Below are positions 1 through 8,027 of a DNA stretch of 64,000 nucleotides, in pieces (within the stretch, counting starts at the first letter, position 1; each line of letters starts with the position of its first letter). Below the pieces are notes generated by a model. The model searched no databases. It was not told the origin of the DNA and saw only the letters and a program-made list of their open reading frames with translations. The DNA lies in assembly GCA_021779695.1 (NCBI GenBank), contig JAJYAE010000001.1:1-64000 (forward strand). Reading direction: 5' to 3'. A program made the position numbers and the translations under genes. The stretch is from Acidobacteriota bacterium. GTDB lineage: Bacteria; Acidobacteriota; Terriglobia; Terriglobales; Acidobacteriaceae.

Positions 1-1
1 G

Positions 2-481
2 GCCGACGACTACGAGCGAGAGGCCTTCATCACCGACTTCCTCAACCGCTATCTGAGCTACGACTCGTACACACTCTCCCAGAACTGGGCCGATGCGTTC
101 AACCGGATGACGGAGAATCTCCGCCGGCAGGCTCTAGCCGACCTTGAGAAGAACGACATAGTCGGCAAGCTCGAACAGGCGCAGGCGAGTTCCACGCTCA
201 GGCTGAGTCATATCGAGCAGAGCAAGACAGAACCGCTCGTCTATACGGCGTTTGGCGTGCGCACGGTTCGCACGGTGTCGAGCCAGCAGGAGTCGATCGA
301 TCAACTTGTGGAGGAATACCACGTTCGGCTGGTCAACGTGGATCGCTCTGCGCAGAACCCCAGCGGCCTGCTGGTCGGAGAGTACTGGTCCAAACAGATT
401 GAAGGCGAAAAGAGAGATGCGGTCCTGACCGGAGATCCATTGTCTGAGACCGGTCAGGCGGAAGGGAGCCATCAACCATGA
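2..481 (+). CDS. VirB8/TraE-like conjugation protein, 5' end outside window
   Basis: The frame is open from base 2, so the N-terminus, including any membrane anchor, lies outside the window. About 159 residues are visible. They begin with an aromatic-rich helical stretch (FLNRYLSYDSYTLSQNW) and continue with strand-like segments ending near LLVGEYW. That arrangement resembles the periplasmic domain of VirB8/TraE/TrbF scaffold proteins of type IV secretion. An internal ATG at 107 would give a shorter product, but coding clearly continues upstream of it. The VirB9-like and VirD4-like genes downstream support a conjugation role. The assignment is by resemblance and context only; another inner-membrane conjugation protein is possible. 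Confidence 0.45.
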   Translation, partial: ADDYEREAFITDFLNRYLSYDSYTLSQNWADAFNRMTENLRRQALADLEKNDIVGKLEQAQASSTLRLSHIEQSKTEPLVYTAFGVRTVRTVSSQQESIDQLVEEYHVRLVNVDRSAQNPSGLLVGEYWSKQIEGEKRDAVLTGDPLSETGQAEGSHQP

Positions 482-795
482 GCACTGAGGCAGCGCGAGT
501 GATGCCGATGCCGACCGGGACAGCAGCGGCTGGCGAAAAGAAGCGGCGACGCAAAAGAGGGGAGGCGGAGAGAGCGCCTGATGGCTCGCTCGTCCTCTAT
601 TTCCTTGGCGCCGGCGGCGAGAACGACAGCCAGCCGCTCGTTCTCAAAGAGAAATTCCCGAACGAAGGCGGCGCGATGGTCGAGGCGCTCAAACGCGATG
701 TGCCGTACTACCGCGTCGAGGTGTGGAGGTCACGCGCGATCGTGAAAGAAGGATCTGTCGAGATTAAGAAAGAGGCGGTTTCCGCACGGGCCTGA
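478..795 (+). CDS. Small basic protein of unknown function
   Basis: A 105-residue protein whose ATG overlaps the stop of the VirB8-like gene (ATGA), so the two are probably translationally coupled. Residues 20-31 form a lysine/arginine-rich patch (KKRRRKRGEAER), followed by about 60 residues that look like a small alternating strand/helix fold. No signal peptide, membrane segment or catalytic motif is visible. It sits directly before the polymerase-like gene and could be an accessory or nucleic-acid-binding partner, which is inference from charge and position. I do not recognise the family. Confidence 0.65.
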   Translation: MSTEAARVMPMPTGTAAAGEKKRRRKRGEAERAPDGSLVLYFLGAGGENDSQPLVLKEKFPNEGGAMVEALKRDVPYYRVEVWRSRAIVKEGSVEIKKEAVSARA

Positions 796-1021
796 GAGCT
801 CTGCGCGGACGAATTCAGAAAAACCGATCACGAAAGCACGCTTTCAGGATTCGGTTCTCTGAGCCACCTTGCGGGCTCCACTCGCGAGGATTCGTACCGC
901 TGACCCGGCATTTCGAGCCTGGTTAGTTCCCCTTCAACAACGGTCGGGAAAGAACCAGGTCAGCCGGCATCATGCGGTTGGCATGGATTCTTCCTGTGCC
1001 CAAAACACAAGGAGAACTCTC

Positions 1022-3448
1022 ATGCAAAGTGGAAACGGAAATCGAATTGTGATGCTCGATATCGACACCAACGGACGCATCGAGGAACGGATCCCCGGCA
1101 CAGGTCAGGAGTGCTGGCTCGATCACACGCTTCTCGGCACGATGTACCTGAACATCCACGTGGCGCTGGTCAGCGTTCCCACCGAGCCTCTTGACGATGT
1201 GGAAGAGGCGCGGGTTGCCGACCGGATGACAGCGATCTCGCACAACGGGATTGCCTACAGGATGGTCGGCGCGTCCGGTTCGGCCAAAAACGGCAAGTAC
1301 TACTACTGCGACGCCCACCACGAACCCCTGATTGCCAAACGGTTCCAGCAATGGCCGGAGGCTGCCATCACGTATTTCGGCATTCTCGTGTCCGACTGCA
1401 AGGTCGTGCACGCGGAGACAGAAGCCACGGTGATGGTGGTCAAAGACCTGGAGCTGGGAACCAACGACTGCCGAGGATGGATACGGAAGAGAACTTTCGA
1501 GAAGCTAGGGCTCCCCGAAGGCCACTTTTACCAGTTCCGCCTCGCCTTCGCCGATACCCAGGCAAAAGGGAGCTTCAAAGTCATGACGGACGATGTCGCC
1601 GACGCCCTTCAGGTCGACCTCATCGTTCCTGAAAGTTCCATTAAGCCGAGTATCAAAATGCCGAACGCCGTGGCCAGCATGATCGGCCTCGGTTCGCGCG
1701 TTTACAAAAGCCCGATCGTCCTGGGGATCCGGGAAGTCTCGCGACCCCTGGAGTTCGAATCGAGCTACACGGTACTCCAGCACGCGCCGGCGGAGTCAAT
1801 TGAAACTGAGATCGTTCCGCAGGCCGTCGAAATCATCGAAATGCTCAAAACCGCGTGGAGAGAGGGCAACCACCGCAAGGTGGTCGAACTCATCGGCCGC
1901 GAGATCCGCCAGGATGACGAAGCCGCGGAGGAAGAATTCCAGCGCGTTGTCGAGGCGGCTCTGCTTGCCGATGGATCGGGGGAAATCACCCGCCACCCTT
2001 ATATTCACACCCAACTCAGCAAACTGATGGCGCACTGGGCCTACAAGCTGATGACCGGAGGAGGCGTCAAACTGCCCGCCTTTGCGCTGGCGGATGACGG
2101 CTTTCTGGTTACTCAGTGTGGCAGGGTCCTCAGCGGCGCCGACTGGATGCCGCTCACGGCAGCCATCACCACACTACCGTCGAAGCGGGGCCTGTGCGTG
2201 CGCTACCCCGTACGCATGAAAGAGGACTTGCTTCCACTCGAACACTTGCAGGGCGAACAATTGATCGTCGAGCTGATGGCGCGATTTGGGATGGACCAGG
2301 AAGTTGCCGCCCAGGTCGTAGCCGACCAGCTGACTCTTGAAGGGACGTACACGCTGCATTCGGAGACCGCCAAGCGCAACGGCGGCGATTTCGACTTCGA
2401 CTGGGTGTGTGTGATCGATGCGGATCGGTTTCCACGCTTTGTGGACAGCCGATTCCGGATGGAACACGAACATGAAGTCACGAAGACTAAGGCAGGAAGA
2501 GCCAAATCTCCGTGGTTCTCGCTCGAGTTCGTGGCCCTCAAGTCGCGCGGGAATCAGATCGGGGTCATCACCGACCTGATGAGCTCCTGCGTCGCTGGCG
2601 GCCGTGAGGATCTGCTCTATGAGTTGGTCTCGGAGTTGCAACTGGAGATCGACTCGCTCAAGCACAACACCAACGCCGACCGAAAGAAGCTGCAGGCGAT
2701 TCGCCAGCAGGTTTCTCCGGCGCCCTGGCTTGCCCTCAAGGAAGCCAAGGCGATCAATGACAAGGAACTGCCGCTTTCGCTCGATGTTCTGCCCACGGAT
2801 CGTATCGGAAGGCTCTACAACATTCTTCGCAAGCACATCGAGGAACTGATTGAAAAGCCCTTCCCGATCGAGCAATTCCGCGGACTGATCACCGGAAACG
2901 AGGTGACGGGTCCGATGTTTCTGGAATCACGCCTGATCAATACCGTATACGCGGCCGGACACGGCATGATCCAGGCCAAACTCACCGTGGAGCAAAAGGC
3001 GCATGAGCAGGCGGCCGAGCGCGTGGCGGAAGCCAGGCGTTCAGGCGACCGGCAGCGTATCGCCGCGGAGCAACGGGCGTTTGCGAAAGCAAAGGCTCGC
3101 TTTCGCCGCGCTCAGGAACAGGCCCGCGACCAGGCGGCCTCTCTGCAATCGATCATCCGCAGTTGGGGTGACGCGAAGCAGGAAGACCGGGTGGGCTGGT
3201 GCCAGGCGCTCCATACGGTGGTCTCGCGCGGCAAGGGCATGGGCTCGATCCTGTTTCACGCCTTTCCGCAGGAGGTGATCGATTCGATCGCGGTCCGCAC
3301 GGGCGGCATTCGCACGCAGGTGCAATGCCCCATCCAGCGAGTCCGCGTTGTGGTCGAGAGCGATTGTCTCTATTCGGTCCGTGGGGAGGCGAAGGAATTC
3401 CTGCTCCGCATGGACGGCGGGACGAAGCAGATCGTAAGGGATCGCTGA
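1022..3448 (+). CDS. Single-chain two-barrel (RdRP/RNAP-type) RNA polymerase-like protein
   Basis: The start at 1022 follows AAGGAGA, giving 808 residues. Several features in the right order match double-psi beta-barrel polymerases of the eukaryotic RdRP/YonO type. Around residues 160-212 there is a Q/R-rich strand, then AKGSFK (K182, K186) and SSIKPS (K208), as in the first barrel of RdRPs. RYPV at 394-397 corresponds to the R-x-P loop before the catalytic barrel. DFDFD at 456-460, followed by WVCVIDADRFP, sits where RdRPs have DxDGD. NQIGVITD near 511-517 and EIDSLKHN (D544, K547) match the helix that in RdRPs reads AVDxxKTG. A coiled coil spans roughly 655-725. The third metal-loop glycine is Phe here. 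Predicted activity is template-directed RNA synthesis, not demonstrated. Neighbours are conjugation genes. Confidence 0.7.
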   Translation: MQSGNGNRIVMLDIDTNGRIEERIPGTGQECWLDHTLLGTMYLNIHVALVSVPTEPLDDVEEARVADRMTAISHNGIAYRMVGASGSAKNGKYYYCDAHHEPLIAKRFQQWPEAAITYFGILVSDCKVVHAETEATVMVVKDLELGTNDCRGWIRKRTFEKLGLPEGHFYQFRLAFADTQAKGSFKVMTDDVADALQVDLIVPESSIKPSIKMPNAVASMIGLGSRVYKSPIVLGIREVSRPLEFESSYTVLQHAPAESIETEIVPQAVEIIEMLKTAWREGNHRKVVELIGREIRQDDEAAEEEFQRVVEAALLADGSGEITRHPYIHTQLSKLMAHWAYKLMTGGGVKLPAFALADDGFLVTQCGRVLSGADWMPLTAAITTLPSKRGLCVRYPVRMKEDLLPLEHLQGEQLIVELMARFGMDQEVAAQVVADQLTLEGTYTLHSETAKRNGGDFDFDWVCVIDADRFPRFVDSRFRMEHEHEVTKTKAGRAKSPWFSLEFVALKSRGNQIGVITDLMSSCVAGGREDLLYELVSELQLEIDSLKHNTNADRKKLQAIRQQVSPAPWLALKEAKAINDKELPLSLDVLPTDRIGRLYNILRKHIEELIEKPFPIEQFRGLITGNEVTGPMFLESRLINTVYAAGHGMIQAKLTVEQKAHEQAAERVAEARRSGDRQRIAAEQRAFAKAKARFRRAQEQARDQAASLQSIIRSWGDAKQEDRVGWCQALHTVVSRGKGMGSILFHAFPQEVIDSIAVRTGGIRTQVQCPIQRVRVVVESDCLYSVRGEAKEFLLRMDGGTKQIVRDR

Positions 3449-3589
3449 CGGACGCGGCAGGCTGCGAGAAGCCTGTCCGCCAATAAATTGGACACCAGCC
3501 ACCCGGCGGAGCAGCAAGCGAACGGTTTTGCTCCTCCCGGGGGGCAAGCCTTCGCCTGCTGTTGCTTCCGGAAGACAAGGGAGAACGGT

Positions 3590-3805
3590 ATGCGGTTCTT
3601 CAACTGGCGCAGGACGGACGGAGCGGTACGGGTTTCCGTTCGCATCCAGCGCTTTCCCGAGCAGTGGTTCTTCCAATGGAAGGTCTGCGGAAGGCGACGC
3701 TACTCGAAACGCGAATTGCTTGATCTCGAAATGCGGGTCAGGAAGTTCGTTAGCCGGTGTCCGGCGACAGGGCCGGCCACAGAGACTCACGCCATTTGGC
3801 TGTGA
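3590..3805 (+). CDS. Small basic protein with RRYSKRELL motif
   Basis: A 71-residue arginine-rich protein. The ATG at 3590 follows an ACAAGGGAGA ribosome-binding site; a longer reading from 3488 lacks one. It contains RRYSKRELL, the same nine residues found near the N-terminus of the 152-residue protein at 11.6 kb but written with different codons, so the motif is kept at protein level. Function unknown. Confidence 0.5.
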   Translation: MRFFNWRRTDGAVRVSVRIQRFPEQWFFQWKVCGRRRYSKRELLDLEMRVRKFVSRCPATGPATETHAIWL

Positions 3806-3820
3806 GCAAAACACCTGGGT

Positions 3821-3851
3821 GAAGAGGGAGCCAAACAAGGGCGCCCTCTTC
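3821..3851 (+). terminator. Hairpin GAAGAGGG / CCCTCTTC upstream of VirB9-like gene
   Basis: GAAGAGGG (3821-3828) and CCCTCTTC (3844-3851) form a perfect 8-bp stem with a 15-nt loop just before the VirB9-like gene. It could end the upstream unit or act as a leader hairpin. The same arm sequence recurs in the hairpin at 17.1 kb. There is no strong U-run, so a classical terminator is uncertain. Confidence 0.4.
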
Positions 3852-3879
3852 TTCCGGGAGAAGTGACGGAGACGTTCTC

Positions 3880-4734
3880 ATGCTCCTCCATAGAGCTGCA
3901 GTTCCCATCCTCCTGCTGGGCGGGACCCTGGCCGGCGCTCAGAACGTGGTTCATCAGGCCGTCCACTCCGACCGGGTCACTCCGATCCACACCGCCCTCG
4001 ATCACATCAGCGTCATCGCCCTGCCCGAGAAGGTCACTCGCGTCGCGGCAGGCAGCCAGGCCATGCAGATCGAGTGGCACGGCAATGACGTCTTTGTGAA
4101 GCCCCTCCAAAGTGGGCAATCCACGGACCTGATGGTCTGGACCGATCACCAGTTCTCTACGTATGAACTGGAAGCACCCGGCGACGTCAAGCAGATGACA
4201 TTCGTTCTCGACGAGACAAATTCGCCCATCCCACAAGCGACGAGATCGGATCCGCCCTCCAAAGAGATTGACCAGATCGCCGAATCCTCGATCGGTTCGA
4301 CACTGCTCCAGGTCACTCCGGTCACTGCGCGCGGCGTTCACCCTGCTAAGGAGAGTGTCAGCGTCTCAATCAAAGATGTCGTATGCGACGGTAGCTCGTT
4401 CTACGTGCGCTTCGCCGTGACCAATTCGAGCACGCTCCCCTATCGGATTGAGCCCCCCACTGTTTTTGAAATTGCGGCGAAAGAGCGCGCCGACCTTCTG
4501 CCTTCGATGAATGACACGCAGATCACGCCGAAGACTGTTGCGCAGTTCCAGTCCAATCAGACGGGGCAGGTCGCCGTGCGACGCACCGACATTCCTCAGA
4601 AGGATCTGCCCCCCGGGCAGACGGCGGAGGGGGTCGTCGAAATCCAGCCGCAAGATGCGTCAAAGCCTGGGATCTATGAGTTCGATTTCGGCGCCGACAA
4701 CGGTCACGCCGTCAAGGCAACGGCGGTGCTCTGA
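3880..4734 (+). CDS. VirB9/TrbG-like conjugation protein
   Basis: 284 residues with an N-terminal signal peptide (about 1-20, ending near LAGAQN), so it is exported to the periplasm or outer membrane. Residues about 43-95 read ISVIALPEKVTRV...DVFVKPL...TDLMVWTDHQFSTYEL. This follows the VirB9/TrbG/TraK N-domain plan: a beta-rich unit with hydrophobic-x-P-E/G start, the F/V-x-K-P turn and a T-x-L-x-V-x-T-D strand. The C-terminal part (170-284) is beta-rich, as expected for the VirB9 outer-membrane-facing domain. It overlaps the next gene by one base (TGATG). It probably forms part of the type IV secretion core complex. A pilus-assembly secretin-N-like protein is the main alternative. Confidence 0.6.
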   Translation: MLLHRAAVPILLLGGTLAGAQNVVHQAVHSDRVTPIHTALDHISVIALPEKVTRVAAGSQAMQIEWHGNDVFVKPLQSGQSTDLMVWTDHQFSTYELEAPGDVKQMTFVLDETNSPIPQATRSDPPSKEIDQIAESSIGSTLLQVTPVTARGVHPAKESVSVSIKDVVCDGSSFYVRFAVTNSSTLPYRIEPPTVFEIAAKERADLLPSMNDTQITPKTVAQFQSNQTGQVAVRRTDIPQKDLPPGQTAEGVVEIQPQDASKPGIYEFDFGADNGHAVKATAVL

Positions 4735-4973
4735 TGGGCAAACTCGAATTCATCACGGCAGAGGAGTCGCGGGCGCGGCTGGCGATTGCCTACCGGCAGT
4801 CCGGCGACGAAAGCTTCGTCGAGACGCTGCAACGGCCATTCCTGAACCCGGTTGAGCAGCGAGACGCTAAAGGGAAGCGCAATCTGCACCCCCTGTTCGT
4901 CGTTGGCGCGGTGTTGCTGCTTCTGGCCGGCGCGACCATGGCATTTTTCAGCTTCCGGATCCCGGGGCTTTAG
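4734..4973 (+). CDS. Small single-pass membrane protein
   Basis: 79 residues, starting inside the stop of the VirB9-like gene (TGATG coupling). The first 50 residues are soluble and charged; residues about 53-72 form one clear membrane helix (LFVVGAVLLLLAGATMAFF). It lies between VirB9-like and VirD4-like genes, so it is probably a small conjugation-apparatus subunit. No family recognised. Confidence 0.6.
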   Translation: MGKLEFITAEESRARLAIAYRQSGDESFVETLQRPFLNPVEQRDAKGKRNLHPLFVVGAVLLLLAGATMAFFSFRIPGL

Positions 4974-4985
4974 TGGAGGTGCGCT

Positions 4986-6725
4986 ATGCAGCGAGAGGTT
5001 CGCTATCGCCGCCATACAGATGAACAGGATGCGCTGCTTCTTGCCTGGGTGCTGATCCTCGGCGTGCTTGGCATCGGGTATTTCATTGTGTGGGACCGTC
5101 TCCATGTGCGCGCGGACCAGCTCATCGAGATGACGATTTACCCGCTTCTGTTTCTGGTTTACCTGTGGGAGGTCCTGCGCTACCGCGCTACGCGGATCAG
5201 CAAAATGGAAACCGCGTGGCCGCGGCCGATACCGCGCGCGATCCGCCGGCAGGATGAGAACTATCTCGAAGAAGCGCGCGGACGTTCGTCCGTCTTGCTC
5301 GGCTACGACATCTTCGGGGAGCCATTTTACTGGTCGGACAAGACGCGGACCATGCAATCGAATGCCTTTGGCATGACCGGAGCCGGCAAAACGAATCTCC
5401 TCGAAACCGTGACCGAGCAGGACATCGCTCGCGGTGTGCCCATCATCTTCATCGACGGCAAAGGCGACAAGAAGCTGCTTTCCGAATTGCTTCCCTCGAT
5501 TGAAGCCGCCGGGCGGATGCCGGATCTTCGCATCATCGATCCCATGCGGCCGGACATCTCGGCGCGCTACAACCCGTTCTGGGCCCCGCAGGGCAACGCC
5601 GAAGAGCATGTTGCCTTCGTCTTCGAGTCCTTCAACATGGAAAAGGACTTCTTCGAGGGCCACCAGCGCGTGTACCTCGAAAACATTGCGCGCGTGCTTC
5701 ACTACTCCGGAAAGCGGTTCAACTTTCACGACGTCCTGGTCTGCGCCTACGACCAGGCCATCCTTAAAAAGCAAATGAAAGCGGCGCTCGACCGGGTCGA
5801 CAAAGATCCGGCGATTAGCGGTCAGCAGAGACTGACGCTCACCATGAGCGTGCGCAATCTGCTCGAATCCTTCGAGGACAAGGAGCGGGTATCAAAGATC
5901 CAGGGCCTGATCAACGAAATGATGACGTTCATGGGCGACGAAATGGCCATGATCACCGGCCCATATGACGACCTCCTTTCGCTCGACGACGTGATCGACA
6001 AAGGGCTCATTCTTTTCATGAGCCTGAATGTCAATGTCAACGAGCGGGCAGTCACCGCACTTGGCCGTATGCTCCTTCAGAACCTGCAGCTGATGATCGG
6101 CAGGCGCTACTCGCGTGCCGAAGAAGGCGAGCAGCAACCGTTCGTCAGCGTCATCATGGATGAGTTTTCGCCCTTCGCCTACGAGAACTTCGCGCACATC
6201 CTGCAAACAGCCCGTGGCGCCAACGTCGCGTTTTTGTTCGCACTTCAGAGCGCGCCGCAACTGCTCCAGGTCGGCCGGGGATTCCGTAACGATGTTTCGA
6301 GCGCGCCCAACACCACGTTTATGCTGCGCACTAAGGACGAGGAAACCGCAAAATACTTCCTCAACGCCAGCGCCAGAGTGCGGCAGATGCGGCGCAGTAT
6401 GCACGTCGAAAAACGAGGCGTATTCAACACACAGTTCGAGGAAGGAACCGAAGGCAGCCAGACGGAAATCAAGGAAACGCTGGCGCAGGACGAGCATATC
6501 AAGAAGATGCCGGTCGGCCAGATGGAAATGCTGGTGACCGACCCGATCCTTGGGACCGTCCACAAGCACCTGCACATTCGGAAGGCATCGAGCCACTGGC
6601 TGCCGCGCGTGCCCATGAACGTGTACCCGAAACTGCTGACGCTCGCGTCGGACACGCACGGCCTGAATCTGAGCTTTTCGACGCCGCAGCTCGAAGAGAA
6701 GAGACAACGGAGGCGGAAGAAATGA
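4986..6725 (+). CDS. VirD4/TraD-type coupling protein ATPase
   Basis: 579 residues preceded by GGAGG. Two N-terminal membrane helices (about 18-36 and 48-65) lead into a FtsK/VirD4-type motor domain. Walker A is GMTGAGKT at 129-136 and Walker B is VSVIMDE with D392-E393. RGANVAFLFALQSAPQL follows, as in the conserved glutamine motif of TraD/TraG pumps. The family couples the relaxosome to the secretion channel and moves DNA by ATP hydrolysis at the inner membrane. The gene is followed by an ATGA-overlapping coiled-coil membrane protein. Length and domain order are normal for the family. The identification is firm at superfamily level; the subfamily is not resolved. Confidence 0.85.
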   Translation: MQREVRYRRHTDEQDALLLAWVLILGVLGIGYFIVWDRLHVRADQLIEMTIYPLLFLVYLWEVLRYRATRISKMETAWPRPIPRAIRRQDENYLEEARGRSSVLLGYDIFGEPFYWSDKTRTMQSNAFGMTGAGKTNLLETVTEQDIARGVPIIFIDGKGDKKLLSELLPSIEAAGRMPDLRIIDPMRPDISARYNPFWAPQGNAEEHVAFVFESFNMEKDFFEGHQRVYLENIARVLHYSGKRFNFHDVLVCAYDQAILKKQMKAALDRVDKDPAISGQQRLTLTMSVRNLLESFEDKERVSKIQGLINEMMTFMGDEMAMITGPYDDLLSLDDVIDKGLILFMSLNVNVNERAVTALGRMLLQNLQLMIGRRYSRAEEGEQQPFVSVIMDEFSPFAYENFAHILQTARGANVAFLFALQSAPQLLQVGRGFRNDVSSAPNTTFMLRTKDEETAKYFLNASARVRQMRRSMHVEKRGVFNTQFEEGTEGSQTEIKETLAQDEHIKKMPVGQMEMLVTDPILGTVHKHLHIRKASSHWLPRVPMNVYPKLLTLASDTHGLNLSFSTPQLEEKRQRRRKK

Positions 6726-7498
6726 AGCGATATGTACAGCTCGCAATCGTCTTTTTGTCGCTGTCCGTAACTGCGAGTGCGTTGCAAGCCGGCCGCAGTT
6801 CGTACGATCCGATGGCGCATCAGTGGCAGACACAACGGCACAAGGGCATCGTCGAGACGACGCTTGCCGGGATCAATCCCCAAAACATAGACTATGGCGC
6901 GGTAGTTGGGGACTGGCGAAAAGAGGCCTTCGAGAACACGCTTCACCAGGTCTATTTCTGGAGCCTGATCCTGCTCGGCATGGGCTTTGGCGTGTCCCTT
7001 ACCGGGAATGGCTGGCTGCTGAGAGATCGGGAACGGCGGCTCACAATCTCCGCCGATATCGTCACACAGCTCTTCAATGCCTACATCGGCTCGCGAGCCA
7101 AGGCTCTCGAAGTGATCGCCAGACACAATGCGCTGGTCGACCGATACGACGCACTCGACAGCCAGAGGCAGCGTCTTGAGAACCAGATTGCTGAGCTATC
7201 GGAGAAGCCTGTCCAGTCAGAATTGGATTTCAGCCAGGTTCGGCAAGGCCGGGGCGACGTTGAAGAGCCTCAGTCCGCGCCGGTTACGACCGTTCCGAAT
7301 GACCCGCAAAAGCAGGAAGCCAAGTATCTCGAAGTCGAGAGTTTAAAGGCACAACTTGCGGAAGTTGGGACCAAGCTGCAGCGAAAGACGGCGCAGCTTC
7401 AGGCTAAGGACAACCAGATAACCAATCTACGGGAGCGGCTGAGCCGAGCACACGACAGCCTGGAAGAGCAACGGAAACCCAAAGCGCAGGCAGTCTGA
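6722..7498 (+). CDS. Membrane-anchored coiled-coil protein
   Basis: 258 residues, overlapping the coupling-protein stop (ATGA). It has a likely signal peptide or anchor at 1-22 and a second hydrophobic stretch at about 79-100 (VYFWSLILLGMGFGVSLTG). Two coiled-coil segments (about 125-160 and 200-250) are separated by a proline-rich linker. It could tether or space components of the transfer apparatus at the membrane. No enzymatic motif seen and no family recognised. Confidence 0.65.
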   Translation: MKRYVQLAIVFLSLSVTASALQAGRSSYDPMAHQWQTQRHKGIVETTLAGINPQNIDYGAVVGDWRKEAFENTLHQVYFWSLILLGMGFGVSLTGNGWLLRDRERRLTISADIVTQLFNAYIGSRAKALEVIARHNALVDRYDALDSQRQRLENQIAELSEKPVQSELDFSQVRQGRGDVEEPQSAPVTTVPNDPQKQEAKYLEVESLKAQLAEVGTKLQRKTAQLQAKDNQITNLRERLSRAHDSLEEQRKPKAQAV

Positions 7499-7511
7499 CG
7501 GGAGTAAACAG

Positions 7512-8027
7512 ATGGTGATTCGGTGCCTCAGTTTCGGATCGTTGTGGTGGTTGCGGCCCGGCAATCAGGCCTCCGATCCGTTGCGCTATTCCGTTCGTGC
7601 CGCCGTATTCAACACCACGGGCTTCCGTTGCGGATCGCATGAGCGGCGGCTGTGGCACATTTCGGGTGTGGTGAGGATCAATCTCGCATCGCATACCCAG
7701 ACAACAGGTGCCCGCAATTTTGAGAACGGCTGCTACCAAAGCCCGGGACCGGAACGGCGGGGAGAGTGGAACCGGCTCCTGCTCGGTAAATGTATGGGAA
7801 CTGCCGTCCCGGCCGATCGGCTCCTAGTTTGTGCGCGAAGCACAGTCATCGGCCGCATCGATTTCGATGACCGTTGGTACAACGGGAGCATGGTGGTCAT
7901 CGCTGCGAGCGCGCTACGTGGCGTTCAGGAGACGTTGGTTCTGGCTACGCCCGGTGCCGAGCTGAGGACAGCAAGCGGAAAATGGGAGGTCACGTGGAAC
8001 GGTTTCGAGATGAGGAAGTCCTCGTAG
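7512..8027 (+). CDS. Possible hypothetical protein
   Basis: A 171-residue open frame with ATG at 7512 and a GGGAG-type site about 8 bases upstream. Composition is tryptophan- and arginine-rich, with no recognisable motif. Its 3' end overlaps the start of the next gene by about 46 bases. It fills what would otherwise be a gap in a tightly packed operon, which is the main argument for it. Treat as tentative. Confidence 0.35.
   Translation: MVIRCLSFGSLWWLRPGNQASDPLRYSVRAAVFNTTGFRCGSHERRLWHISGVVRINLASHTQTTGARNFENGCYQSPGPERRGEWNRLLLGKCMGTAVPADRLLVCARSTVIGRIDFDDRWYNGSMVVIAASALRGVQETLVLATPGAELRTASGKWEVTWNGFEMRKSS

Noticed and set aside
134..475. Antisense frame over the VirB8-like gene
   Set aside because: Shadow of the plus-strand gene; no ribosome-binding site or domain pattern.
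2174..2875. 233-codon minus-strand frame inside the polymerase gene
   Set aside because: The plus-strand frame has coherent polymerase motifs; the antisense reading has none.
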